NCBI RefSeq assembly: GCF_014174515.1
Contig: NZ_JACJUG010000005.1
Coordinates: forward strand, 157,714 to 221,713
Length of the DNA: 64,000 nt
Source: Mitsuaria sp. WAJ17
Lineage (GTDB): Bacteria > Pseudomonadota > Gammaproteobacteria > Burkholderiales > Burkholderiaceae_C
Direction: 5' to 3'
Position 1 is the stretch's first letter. The number at the start of each line of letters is the position of its first letter. The notes beneath the pieces were generated by a model that was not told the origin of the DNA, made no database searches, and worked only from the letters and a program-made list of their open reading frames with translations. Shown here one piece after another: positions 45,622 through 55,862 of the stretch. The translations under genes and the position numbers were made by a program.

Positions 45622-46557
45622 ATGCTGCGCCGCCTCCTCGCCCCCGCCCTGCTGCTGAGCCTGCCCCTGCTGGCCGGCGGCGCCATGGCGGCGGAACTCC
45701 TGGCGGGCAAGGACGCGAGCCCGCTGTTGGCCCGGAGCGAGACCCTCAAGCGCATCGCCGCCACCGGCACCATCAACCTGGGGCACCGCGAATCCTCGGT
45801 GCCCTTCTCCTACTACGACCAGCGCCGCCAGGTGGTGGGCTATTCTCAGGACCTGATGCTCAAGGTGGTCGAGGGCATCCGCCAAGAGCTCAAGCTGCCG
45901 GCCCTCACCCAGCGCCTGGTGCCCGTGACCTCGCAGAACCGCATGTCGCTGGTGCAGAACGGCACCGTGGACCTGGAATGCGGCTCCACCTCCAACACCC
46001 TGGCGCGGCAGAAGCAGGTGGCCTTCTCGGTCTCCATCTTCATCGTCAGCACCCGCATGCTGGTGCGCCGGGACTCGCCGCTGCAGGAGTTCGCCGACCT
46101 CGCCGGCCGCCGCGCCGTGGTCACCGCCGGCACCACCTCCGAGCGCCTGCTGCGGGCCTGGAACGAGACCCATGGCGGGCGCATCCAGCTGCTCTCGGCC
46201 CGCGACCATGGCGAGGCCTTCCAGTCCCTGGAGACGGGCAAGGTCGATGCCCTCATGCTGGACGACGCCCTGCTGCTGGGCGAGCGCGCCAAGGCCGCGC
46301 AGCCCGAGGACTGGCGCCTCACCGGCACGCCCATGAGCTCCGAGGTCTACGGCTGCATGCTGCGCCGCGAGGACACCGCCTTCAAGACCCTGGTGGACCG
46401 CGAGCTGAGCCGGCTGATGAGCAACGGCGAGGCGCTCAAGATCTACCAGCGCTGGTTCCAGCGCCCCATCCCGCCCAAGGGGCTGAACCTCAACTGGCCG
46501 CCCTCCGATGCCCTGCTGCAGCTCTACCGCCAGCCCTCGGACCGCGCCCTGCAATGA
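45622..46557 (+). CDS. Amino-acid ABC transporter solute-binding protein, first of two
   Basis: This 311-residue periplasmic binding protein has a signal peptide (MLRRLLAPALLLSLPLLAGGAMAAE). The type 3 solute-binding fold contains LKRIAATGTINLGHRESSVPFSYYD, LVPVTSQNRMSLVQNGTVDLECGS and the closing IYQRWFQRPIPPKGLN. These segments closely follow those of GltI, the glutamate/aspartate binding protein, and the gene just downstream. Two binding proteins feeding one set of permeases would broaden or tune substrate range. It is the first gene after the -24/-12 promoter candidate. Start choice rests on the signal peptide. Confidence 0.9.
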   Translation: MLRRLLAPALLLSLPLLAGGAMAAELLAGKDASPLLARSETLKRIAATGTINLGHRESSVPFSYYDQRRQVVGYSQDLMLKVVEGIRQELKLPALTQRLVPVTSQNRMSLVQNGTVDLECGSTSNTLARQKQVAFSVSIFIVSTRMLVRRDSPLQEFADLAGRRAVVTAGTTSERLLRAWNETHGGRIQLLSARDHGEAFQSLETGKVDALMLDDALLLGERAKAAQPEDWRLTGTPMSSEVYGCMLRREDTAFKTLVDRELSRLMSNGEALKIYQRWFQRPIPPKGLNLNWPPSDALLQLYRQPSDRALQ

Positions 46558-46595
46558 ATCCCTCCCTTCCAACAAGTCAAGAGACAGGCATCCGC

Positions 46596-47510
46596 ATGAA
46601 GACCTCCTTCCGCACCTCCGCCCTGGCCGCCCTGCTGGGCCTGGCCGCCCTCAGCGCCGCCCCCGCCCGCGCCGAGGACACGCTCAAGAAGATCAAGGAC
46701 AGCGGTGCCATCACCCTGGGCGTGCGCGAGTCCAGCGGCGCGCTCTCCTACACCCTGGGCGACGGCAAGTACGTGGGCTACCACGTGGAGATCTGCCAGA
46801 AGGTGGCCGCCGCCGTGCAGAAGCAACTGGGCCTGCCCAAGCTGGAGATCAAGTACCAGCCGGTGACCTCGCAGAACCGCATCCCCCTGGTGCAGAACGG
46901 TGCGGTGGACCTGGAGTGCGGCTCCACCACCAACAACCTGACCCGCCAGAAGGACGTGGCCTTTGCCGTGACCACCTTCGTCGAGGAAGTGCGCATCGCC
47001 GTCAAGGCGAACTCGGGCATCGCCAACATCGGCCAGTTGGCCGGCAAGACCGTGGCCACCACCACCGGCACCACCTCGGTCCAGACCCTGCGCAAGCACG
47101 AGCGCGCCACGGGCGTGGACTTCCACGAGGTGTTCGGCAAGGACCATGCCGACAGCTTCCTGCTGCTGGAATCCGGCCGCGCGGACGCCTTCGTGATGGA
47201 CGGCTCCCTGCTGGCCGGCCTGATCGCCAAGGCCAAGAGCCCGGCGGACTTCAAGATCGTCGGCGAGGTGCTGTCCGTCGAGCCCATCGCCATCATGTTC
47301 CGCAAGGATGATCCCGCCTTCAAGAAGGCCGTGGACGACACCCTCATCGCGATGATGAAATCCGGCGAGATCGCCAAGCTCTACGACAAGTGGCTGATGC
47401 AGCCCATCCCCCCGACCAACGCCCGCGTGGGCCTGCCCATGAGCGAGAACCTCAAGGCCGCTCTGGCCACGCCGAACGACAAGCCCATGGAAGCCTACGC
47501 CAAGAAGTAA
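46596..47510 (+). CDS. gltI: Glutamate/aspartate ABC transporter solute-binding protein GltI
   Basis: This 304-residue binding protein has a signal peptide (MKTSFRTSALAALLGLAALSAAPARAE) and then LKKIKDSGAITLGVRESSGALSY, YQPVTSQNRIPLVQNGAVDLECGS, NNLTRQKDVAFAVTTF and LYDKWLMQPIPPTN, the GltI family pattern. The Arg in GVRESSG and the Thr/Ser-rich GTTSVQT loop are the usual amino-acid-carboxylate contacts. It lies 38 bases behind its paralogue and 63 bases ahead of the permease gene; a repeat hairpin sits in the latter gap. Glutamate and aspartate are the expected ligands. Confidence 0.93.
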   Translation: MKTSFRTSALAALLGLAALSAAPARAEDTLKKIKDSGAITLGVRESSGALSYTLGDGKYVGYHVEICQKVAAAVQKQLGLPKLEIKYQPVTSQNRIPLVQNGAVDLECGSTTNNLTRQKDVAFAVTTFVEEVRIAVKANSGIANIGQLAGKTVATTTGTTSVQTLRKHERATGVDFHEVFGKDHADSFLLLESGRADAFVMDGSLLAGLIAKAKSPADFKIVGEVLSVEPIAIMFRKDDPAFKKAVDDTLIAMMKSGEIAKLYDKWLMQPIPPTNARVGLPMSENLKAALATPNDKPMEAYAKK

Positions 47511-47536
47511 GCAGACGCGGCCGCACCGGCCGTCCA

Positions 47537-47558
47537 GGGTCAGGCAAGACCTGACCCC
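47537..47558 (-). repeat. CAGGTCTTGC repeat, copy 9, perfect hairpin in the glt operon
   Basis: GGGTCAGG (47537-47544) and CCTGACCC (47550-47557) form a perfect 8-bp stem around CAAGA. The repeat word is at 47544-47553 on the minus strand with prefix GGGGT. It lies between the gene for the abundant binding protein and the permease gene. Confidence 0.85.
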
Positions 47559-47573
47559 GCAGAAAGGATCCCC

Positions 47574-48320
47574 ATGACATTCGAATGGCAGGAACTCTGG
47601 TGCAAGGACACCGTCGAAGAGACGGTAGTCCCGGGCTGCTTCGGCGGCCCCGGCACGCAGACCTATCTGGACTGGCTGCTCTCGGCCTGGGGTTGGACCC
47701 TGGCCGTCTCGGCCATCGGTCTGGTCATCGCCCTGGTGCTGGGCTCACTGATGGGGGTGCTGCGCACCGGCCCGAACCGCAAGCTCTCCTTCCTGGGCGA
47801 AGCCTGGACCGAGCTGTTCCGCAACATCCCGCTGATCGTGCAGCTCTTCCTGTGGTTCTTCGTGGTGCCCGAATTCCTGCCGGTGATGAAGAAGCTGCCG
47901 AGCTTCCTGATCGCGGCCATCGGCCTGGGCTTCTTCACCTCGGCGCGCATCTCGGAACAGGTGCGGGCGGGCATCCAGAGCCTGCCGCGCGGCCAGAAGG
48001 CCGCCGGCCTGGCCCTGGGTCTGACCCTGCCCCAGACCTACCGCCACATCCTGCTGCCGGTGGCCTTCCGCATCATCGTGCCGCCGCTGACCAGCGAGGC
48101 CATGAGCATCGTCAAGAACAGCTCGGTGGCCTTCGCGCTGTCGGTGCTGGAGCTGACGCAGTTCGCGCGCCAGGTCGGTGAGGAGACCTCTCGCCCCACC
48201 GAGGTCTACGCCATGGTGACCCTGCTGTACTTCCTGTCCGCTTTCGCGGTCTACCTGATCGCCGCCCTCATCGAACGCTGGGTGCGGGTGCCAGGTCTTG
48301 CCGGAGCCGGTCACAAATGA
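47574..48320 (+). CDS. gltJ: Glutamate/aspartate ABC transporter permease GltJ
   Basis: This 248-residue inner-membrane permease starts MTFEWQELWCKDTVEET, typical of GltJ, with about five helices (first near residues 40-65) and the ATPase-coupling loop SEQVRAGIQSLPRGQKAAGLALGLT (EAA motif). TYRHILLPVAFRIIVPPLTSEAM and IVKNSSVAFALSVLEL follow as in the His/Glu permease family. Its stop overlaps gltK by four bases. One CAGGTCTTGC copy lies in its last codons. Confidence 0.94.
   Translation: MTFEWQELWCKDTVEETVVPGCFGGPGTQTYLDWLLSAWGWTLAVSAIGLVIALVLGSLMGVLRTGPNRKLSFLGEAWTELFRNIPLIVQLFLWFFVVPEFLPVMKKLPSFLIAAIGLGFFTSARISEQVRAGIQSLPRGQKAAGLALGLTLPQTYRHILLPVAFRIIVPPLTSEAMSIVKNSSVAFALSVLELTQFARQVGEETSRPTEVYAMVTLLYFLSAFAVYLIAALIERWVRVPGLAGAGHK
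48287..48301 (+). repeat. CAGGTCTTGC repeat, copy 10, in the 3' end of gltJ
   Basis: This exact copy has prefix GGTGC. In the gltJ frame it reads PGLAG, close to the C-terminus and 16 bases before the start of gltK. Confidence 0.7.
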
Positions 48321-48979
48321 GCCTCGACTTCTCCTTCCTGACGGCCGAGTTCCTGCGCGCCTTCATCCTCAAGGGCTTCCTCTTCTCCATTCAGCTGACC
48401 CTGGTGGCCATGGTGGGCGGCATCCTGCTGGGCACGGTGCTCGCGCTGATGCGCCTGTCCAGCCACCGCTGGCTCAGCGCGCCCGCCGCGGCCTATGTGA
48501 ACCTGCTGCGCTCCATCCCGCTGGTGATGGTGATCCTGTGGTTCTTCCTGCTGGTGCCCCTGCTCACCGGGCCCATCAGCGCGGAGCTCTCGGCCTTCGT
48601 CACCTTCACGCTCTTCGAGGCGGCCTACTACGCCGAGATCATGCGCGCCGGCGTGCAAAGCGTGCCCAAGGGCCAGACCTATGCGGCCTTCGCGCTGGGC
48701 ATGAACTACCGCCAGGCCATGGCCCTCGTGGTGCTGCCCCAGGCCTTCCGCAACATGCTGCCGGTGCTGCTGACGCAGACCATCATCCTCTTCCAGGACA
48801 CCTCGCTCGTCTACGCCATCGGTGCCTATGACCTGCTCAAGGGCTTCGAGGTGGCCGGCCGCAACTTCAACCGCCCGGTGGAAACCACGCTGCTGACCGC
48901 GGGCGTCTATTTCGTGATCTGCTTCAGCCTCTCCATGCTTGTGCGCCGGCTGCAGCGTCGCATCCAAATCATCCGCTGA
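48317..48979 (+). CDS. gltK: Glutamate/aspartate ABC transporter permease GltK
   Basis: This 220-residue permease starts [20 protein letters not shown], with helices near 22-45, 60-80 and 85-110 and further ones toward the end. The EAA motif is [25 protein letters not shown], followed by [22 protein letters not shown] and [19 protein letters not shown], the standard GltK/GlnP-type ending. It overlaps gltJ by four bases (ATGA) and lies eight bases before gltL. The two permeases should form the heterodimeric channel with GltL as the ATPase dimer. Confidence 0.94.
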   Translation: MSLDFSFLTAEFLRAFILKGFLFSIQLTLVAMVGGILLGTVLALMRLSSHRWLSAPAAAYVNLLRSIPLVMVILWFFLLVPLLTGPISAELSAFVTFTLFEAAYYAEIMRAGVQSVPKGQTYAAFALGMNYRQAMALVVLPQAFRNMLPVLLTQTIILFQDTSLVYAIGAYDLLKGFEVAGRNFNRPVETTLLTAGVYFVICFSLSMLVRRLQRRIQIIR

Positions 48980-48987
48980 GGTCGACC

Positions 48988-49722
<735 letters not shown>

Positions 49723-49734
49723 TCCCGGCGGCGC

Positions 49735-51600
49735 ATGGCTGAAATGCAGCGCGGTCTGCGCATCCTGCTCGGCTCGCTGGCCGCGGCGCTGCTGGTCGGC
49801 GGCGCCGGCTGGCTGGCCTATGCCGCCAGCCTGCGCCAGGGCACGGAAGTGCTGCGGCGCGAATCCAACCATCAGTTGGAGCTCTTCGCCGCCGCCGCGG
49901 AGGGCGTGATCAAGCGGCAGGAGTCCATCCCCGCCACCCTGCAGCTGAGCCCCGAGGTGCTGGCCCTGCTGCGCGAGCCCCAGTCCGCCGCCCGGGCCGA
50001 AGCCGCCAGCCTCTACCTGCGCCGGCTCAACGCCCACCTGGGCAGCCTGGAGCTCTTCGTCCAGAACCAGCGGGGCCAGGTGCTGGCCTCCAGCGAACCC
50101 GGGCTGCTGGGTGAGGACCTGTCCTTCCGCCCCTATTTCCTGGAGGCGCTGGCCGGCCGCGTGGGCCGGCACTTCGCCATCGGCACGAGGGACGGCCGGC
50201 CGGGCTACTACGTCTCGCACCCGATCCACGACGGCGCCCGCGTGGTGGGCGTGGCGGCCATCAAGATCAAGCTGGACCCCATCAACGAGGCCTGGGCCAC
50301 TCTGGGCTCGCCGGCCCTGCTGGCGGATTCCAACCAGGTCGTCATCCTGTCCTCCGAGCCCGCCTGGCGCTACACCAGCCTGGCCGAGCTGAGCGTGGAC
50401 CAGCGCGTGGACCTGCAGCTCTCGCGCCTCTACGCCGCCCAGCCCCTGCCGCGCTTTCCCCTGCAGGTGGACCTGCGGGTGGACGAGGACAGCCAGGTCG
50501 TCGAGGGCGTGCTGCCCAACGGCCTGGGCGCCGCCGCCTCCACGCCGCGCCTGGCCAGCCGCGCCATGCTGGTGATGGGCCGCACGCTCAACGGCATGGA
50601 CTGGCGGCTGATGATGTTCAGCGACCTGCGCCCCGTGCGCCAGCAGGCCAGCACCCATGGGCTGCTGGCCAGCCTGGGCCTTGGCGTGGTGCTGCTCAGC
50701 GCTCTGATCCTGCTGCAGCGCCGCCGCATCCTGCGCCAGAAGCTGGAAGCCCACGCCGAGCTGGAGGACCAGGTGGGGCGGCGCACGCAGGCCCTGTCCG
50801 AGGCCAATGCCCGGCTGGCGCAGGAGGTGACCGAGCGCCAGCAGGCCGAGGCCACGCTGCGCCGCGCTCAGGACGAGCTGGTGCACGCCGGCAAGATGGC
50901 CGCCCTGGGTCAGTTGGCCACCGGCATCACCCACGAGCTGGCCCAGCCCCTGGGCGCCATCCGCACCCTGGCCGGCAATGCGCTGGAGTTCATGCGGCGC
51001 GAGGACCTGCGCTCGGTGCAGGGTAATCTGGAGATCCTCACCCGGCTGGCGGACCAGATGGGCCAGATCATCCAGCCGCTCAAGGGCTTCGCCCGCAAGA
51101 GTCAGGCCCGCCCGCAGCGCTGCGACGTGGGACAAGCCCTGGGCAACGCCCTCTTCCTGCATGACCAGCGCATCCGCCAGCAGCAGGTCAGCCTGGAGCG
51201 CGAACTGCAGCCTGGCCAGGTCTTCGCCTTCTTCGACCCCAACCGGCTGGAGCAGGTGCTGCTGAACCTCATCGGCAATGCCCTGGATGCCGTGCAGGGT
51301 CAGGAGGAGCGTGTGATCCGGGTGCAGGCGATGCAGGCCAGGGGGCAGGTCTTGCTCCTGGTGCATGACAGCGGTCCCGGCCTGGGCAAGGAAGCGCTGC
51401 AGCGCCTGTTCGAACCCTTCTTCACCACCAAGGAGCAGGGCACGGGTCTGGGTCTGGGCCTGGCCATCTCGCGCGACATCGCCCGTGAGGGAGGCGGCGA
51501 GCTGGAGGCCCGCAACCACCCACAGGGCGGCGCGGAATTCATCCTGCACCTGCCCGCCGCCGACGCCCCTGAGGCCCCTGACGGGCCCGCCCAGGCCTGA
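49735..51600 (+). CDS. DctB/AauS-type sensor histidine kinase
   Basis: This 621-residue kinase has a first membrane helix (residues 8-30) and a double-Cache-like periplasmic sensor (about 40-295, with FVQNQRGQVLASSEPG, FRPYFLEALAGRVGRHFAIGTRDGRPGYYVSHPI and VVGVAAIKIKLDPI). A second helix (HGLLASLGLGVVLLSALIL) leads to a coiled linker. The H-box is ATGITHELAQPLGAIRTLAGNA and the ATPase has NLIGNALDAV and GTGLGLGLAIS. Sensors of this family detect carboxylate or acidic amino-acid ligands. The position behind gltIJKL and the coupling to a sigma-54 activator resemble the AauRS system of pseudomonads. Confidence 0.92.
   Translation: MAEMQRGLRILLGSLAAALLVGGAGWLAYAASLRQGTEVLRRESNHQLELFAAAAEGVIKRQESIPATLQLSPEVLALLREPQSAARAEAASLYLRRLNAHLGSLELFVQNQRGQVLASSEPGLLGEDLSFRPYFLEALAGRVGRHFAIGTRDGRPGYYVSHPIHDGARVVGVAAIKIKLDPINEAWATLGSPALLADSNQVVILSSEPAWRYTSLAELSVDQRVDLQLSRLYAAQPLPRFPLQVDLRVDEDSQVVEGVLPNGLGAAASTPRLASRAMLVMGRTLNGMDWRLMMFSDLRPVRQQASTHGLLASLGLGVVLLSALILLQRRRILRQKLEAHAELEDQVGRRTQALSEANARLAQEVTERQQAEATLRRAQDELVHAGKMAALGQLATGITHELAQPLGAIRTLAGNALEFMRREDLRSVQGNLEILTRLADQMGQIIQPLKGFARKSQARPQRCDVGQALGNALFLHDQRIRQQQVSLERELQPGQVFAFFDPNRLEQVLLNLIGNALDAVQGQEERVIRVQAMQARGQVLLLVHDSGPGLGKEALQRLFEPFFTTKEQGTGLGLGLAISRDIAREGGGELEARNHPQGGAEFILHLPAADAPEAPDGPAQA
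51341..51355 (+). repeat. CAGGTCTTGC repeat, copy 11, in the glt sensor kinase gene
   Basis: This exact copy has prefix GGGGG and is read in frame as RGQVLLL, the same phase as at 35083. Confidence 0.7.
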
Positions 51601-51610
51601 CAATGCCGTC

Positions 51611-52984
<1,374 letters not shown>

Positions 52985-53010
52985 GGTCTTCCTGCGAACC
53001 CCGGTATCTT

Positions 53011-53039
53011 TTGGCTCCGCATGCCCATTTGCATACACT
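53011..53039 (+). promoter_or_regulatory. Sigma-70-type promoter candidate for the RstAB-like pair
   Basis: TTGGCT and TACACT are separated by 17 bases (each 4 of 6 matches). The start of transcription would be about 53046, only two or three bases before the ATG at 53049. Confidence 0.4.
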
Positions 53040-53048
53040 GCGCCAGCA

Positions 53049-53771
53049 ATGAGCACCGCCCCCATGGACCCCGCACGCATCCTTCTCGTTGAAGACGACG
53101 ACCGCCTGGCCGCGCTGGTGGCCGAGGCCCTGCGCAAGGCCGGCTATGCCGTCGATTGCTGCGGCGACGGCACCGAGGGCGAAGCCCGGCTGCGCGCCGA
53201 GCCCTATGACGTCGTGCTGCTGGACGGCCACCTGCCTGGCAAGGACGGCTTCGATGTGCTGCGCGACGTGCGCCGCGAATTCAAGGGCCGCATCGTTATG
53301 CTGACCGCCCGCGACGATGACATCGACCAGGTCCTGGGCCTGGAAGGCGGGGCCGACGACTACATCACCAAGCCCGTCGCCCCGCGCGTGCTGCTGGCCC
53401 GGCTGAAGGCCCTGCTGCGACGGGACGCGGCGCCTGCCGCGACGGCGGAGGCGGCCGGCGGCGAGCCGGCGGACGAAATGAACTTCGGCCCCGTGCAGAT
53501 CCGCCCCACTGCACGCGAGCTGCGCGTCAACGGCGAGGCCGTGGAGCTGACCACGGCCGAGTACGAGCTGCTGCTCTTCCTGGCCCGCCGTGCCGGCCAG
53601 GTGGTCTCGCGCGAGGACATCATGCAGGGCCTGCGCGGCCTGGAGTTCGACGGCCTGGACCGCGCGATCGATGCCCGCGTCTCGCGACTGCGCCGCAAGC
53701 TGGGCGACGACGCCCATGCGCCGGAGCGCATCAAGACGGTGCGAGGCCAGGGCTACCTTTTTGTCCCCTGA
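53049..53771 (+). CDS. OmpR-family response regulator (RstA-like)
   Basis: This 240-residue regulator has a receiver (about 10-125) with VEDDDR, acceptor in VVLLDGHLPGKDGF, Thr in VMLTARDDD and Lys in YITKPVAP. A winged helix (about 145-240) contains AVELTTAEYELLLFLARRAGQVVSRE, DRAIDARVSRLRRKLGDD and the closing VRGQGYLFVP. The start ATG at 53049 (MSTAPMDPARILLVE) is nearest the conserved part. It precedes the kinase by four bases. This is an ordinary pair; the stimulus is unknown. Confidence 0.93.
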   Translation: MSTAPMDPARILLVEDDDRLAALVAEALRKAGYAVDCCGDGTEGEARLRAEPYDVVLLDGHLPGKDGFDVLRDVRREFKGRIVMLTARDDDIDQVLGLEGGADDYITKPVAPRVLLARLKALLRRDAAPAATAEAAGGEPADEMNFGPVQIRPTARELRVNGEAVELTTAEYELLLFLARRAGQVVSREDIMQGLRGLEFDGLDRAIDARVSRLRRKLGDDAHAPERIKTVRGQGYLFVP

Positions 53772-53775
53772 CGCC

Positions 53776-55122
53776 ATGCCGCGCTGGCTGCGCCTGCCCC
53801 GTTTCAAGCCCTCACCCCTGGCGCGCATCGCGCTGGGCCTGGGCCTGGCAGTACTAACGCTGATGTTGATGGCCCAGGGTCTGGTGGCAGTGGCTGTCGA
53901 TCAGTTCACGGCGGACTATGTGAAGCGCTTCATGCGCGGCACGGTGGACGTGCTGGTCAACGAGCTGCGCCCCCTGGACCACAAGGCCCGCGAGGCCCGC
54001 ATCCGCCAGCTGGACCAGACCTTCGCCTATCCCGTCAGCCTGGTGCGCATGCAGGACCTCAGCGGCACGCGCCAGGAGCAGCTGCTGCGCGGCGAGCTGG
54101 TGGTGGCCGGCATCAACAGGCGGGTCTATGCACGCCTGGACCCCAAGGGCGACGCCGTGCTGCAGCTGGGCCCGCTCAATGCCGACTGGCAGCCGGGCGA
54201 GTCCTGGCAGCTGCCGCGCGAGCTGTGGCTGCAGCTCTTTTCCGCGCTCGCGCTGGCCGTGGCGGTGATGGGCCTGGCCTGGTGGCTGCTGCGCCCGGCC
54301 TGGCGCGATCTGCGCGAGCTGCAGGCCGCCGCCGACCAGATCAGCGCCGGCCATTTCGACACCCCCCTGCCGCGCCCCCGCAGCCGGCTCTTCGCGCCCC
54401 TGGCCCATGCCATCCGCTCCACGCTGCAGCGCCTGGCCTCGGCCCTGGCCAGCCAGCGCGAGCTCACCGGCGCGGTCTCGCACGAGCTGCGCACGCCGCT
54501 GGCCCGCCTGCGCTTTGCCATCGACGCCCTCATCGACGAGGACGACGCCGCCCGGCGCGAGTCCCAGGTCCAGGCCTGTGAGCGCGACATCGAGGAGCTC
54601 GAAGGCCTGATCGACGCCAGCCTCATGCTCGCCCGCCTGGACACCGGCGCATTGAGCGCCAAGCCCGAACCGGGCGACCTCAGCGAGCTGCTGTTCGCCG
54701 AATCGGACAGCCTGCGGCCGCTGCTGGACGGCAAGCACCTCAGCCTGCAGATCAAGCTGCCCGATACCGCCCTGCCCTTCGATGCCCAGATCCTGCCCTA
54801 CGCCCTGCGCAACGGCCTGCGCAATGCGGCCCGCCATGCCCGCTCGCGCATCTGCCTGCAGGCCTGGCTGGACCAGGAGCAGATCTGGCTGGCCATCGAT
54901 GACGACGGCGAAGGCGTGCCCGAGGCCCTGCGGGAGCTCGTCTTCACGCCCTTCAAGCGACTGGAGCGCCACCGCCGCTCGCGCGGCTTCGGCCTGGGCC
55001 TGGCCATCGTGCGCCATGTGGCCGAGAGCCATGGCGGCGAGGCCTTGATGCAGCGCGCACCTGAGCTGGGCGGCGCGCGCCTGCTGATCCGCTGGCCGCA
55101 GCAAATGCCCCCGGGGCGCTGA
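53776..55122 (+). CDS. Sensor histidine kinase (RstB-like)
   Basis: This 448-residue membrane kinase has two transmembrane helices (about 18-40 and 152-175) flanking a short periplasmic sensor. A HAMP domain and H-box TGAVSHELRTPLARLRFAID follow, and the ATPase contains ALRNGLRNAARHA, DDDGEGVPEALRE and GFGLGLAIVRHVAESHGG. Size, domain order and pairing with the preceding OmpR-type regulator resemble RstB/QseC-type kinases, though ligand and targets are unknown. It is followed 43 bases later by a YciI-like gene. Confidence 0.92.
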   Translation: MPRWLRLPRFKPSPLARIALGLGLAVLTLMLMAQGLVAVAVDQFTADYVKRFMRGTVDVLVNELRPLDHKAREARIRQLDQTFAYPVSLVRMQDLSGTRQEQLLRGELVVAGINRRVYARLDPKGDAVLQLGPLNADWQPGESWQLPRELWLQLFSALALAVAVMGLAWWLLRPAWRDLRELQAAADQISAGHFDTPLPRPRSRLFAPLAHAIRSTLQRLASALASQRELTGAVSHELRTPLARLRFAIDALIDEDDAARRESQVQACERDIEELEGLIDASLMLARLDTGALSAKPEPGDLSELLFAESDSLRPLLDGKHLSLQIKLPDTALPFDAQILPYALRNGLRNAARHARSRICLQAWLDQEQIWLAIDDDGEGVPEALRELVFTPFKRLERHRRSRGFGLGLAIVRHVAESHGGEALMQRAPELGGARLLIRWPQQMPPGR

Positions 55123-55165
55123 GGCCACGGCTATGCTCAGCACATCCCGCCCACTGGAGTTCGCC

Positions 55166-55858
55166 ATGCAAAGACGCTTTGTGCTGCAAGGGGCTGCCGG
55201 CCTCGCCACCGCGATGGCCCTGCCCCGTGTCCATGCGGACGAGGCCCCCGCGCCCACGCCCGTGCCGGGCCGCGACTGGTTCGTCTTCCTGGAACGCGGC
55301 GTACCCACCCCGCCGGACAAGGAGCGGGTGATGGCCATGCAGAAGGGTCATATCGAGAACTTCGGCCGACTCTTCGCGGCGGGCAAGCTCTTCGCTGCCG
55401 GCCCCATGCGCGACCCCTCCCAGCTCAAGCGCGGCATCGTGGTGGTGCGCGCCCCCGATCTGGACGCCCTGCGCATCTACTTCACCGAGGACGAGTACGT
55501 GGCCCTGGGCCACATGACGCTCAATGCGCAGCCCTGCGTGGTGAAGAAGGCGCTGAACACCACCGGCCTGAACCTGAAGAAGATCGTCGAGAACCGCATC
55601 GTGATGCTGTCCGGCGCCGCCGCGCTGCGGCCCGAGGAACGCCAGCAGCTCGAAGCCGCGCTGCAGGCCCTGGTGGACGAGGGCACGCTGGGCGCCTGGT
55701 ATGCGATGCAGGCCGGTCCCATCGACCACGTGCTCTTCCGCGCCGGCAATGACGAGACCCCACTGCAGGCTGCCCTGGCGCGCCTGCCCGGCCGTGCGGA
55801 CGAGCGCCTGCAGGCGGCCGTCTGGGGCCAGTGGTTCGCGGAAGGCGTGGTCCGCTGA
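55166..55858 (+). CDS. Exported YciI-like protein
   Basis: This 230-residue protein begins at ATG 55166 behind GGAG; a twin-arginine-like signal (MQRRFVLQGAAGLATAMALP) follows. An earlier ATG at 55133 gives only a short extension. The mature part opens with a YciI-type domain (GRDWFVFLERGVP... MQKGHIENFGRLFAAGKLFAAGPM... YFTEDEYVALGHMTLNAQPCVV). A related second half follows (AALRPEERQQLEAALQALVDEGTLGAWYAM), so it may be a duplicated fold. YciI domains are small ferredoxin-like folds of uncertain enzymatic role. The gene is convergent with an MFS transporter. Confidence 0.78.
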   Translation: MQRRFVLQGAAGLATAMALPRVHADEAPAPTPVPGRDWFVFLERGVPTPPDKERVMAMQKGHIENFGRLFAAGKLFAAGPMRDPSQLKRGIVVVRAPDLDALRIYFTEDEYVALGHMTLNAQPCVVKKALNTTGLNLKKIVENRIVMLSGAAALRPEERQQLEAALQALVDEGTLGAWYAMQAGPIDHVLFRAGNDETPLQAALARLPGRADERLQAAVWGQWFAEGVVR

Positions 55859-55862
55859 AGCC

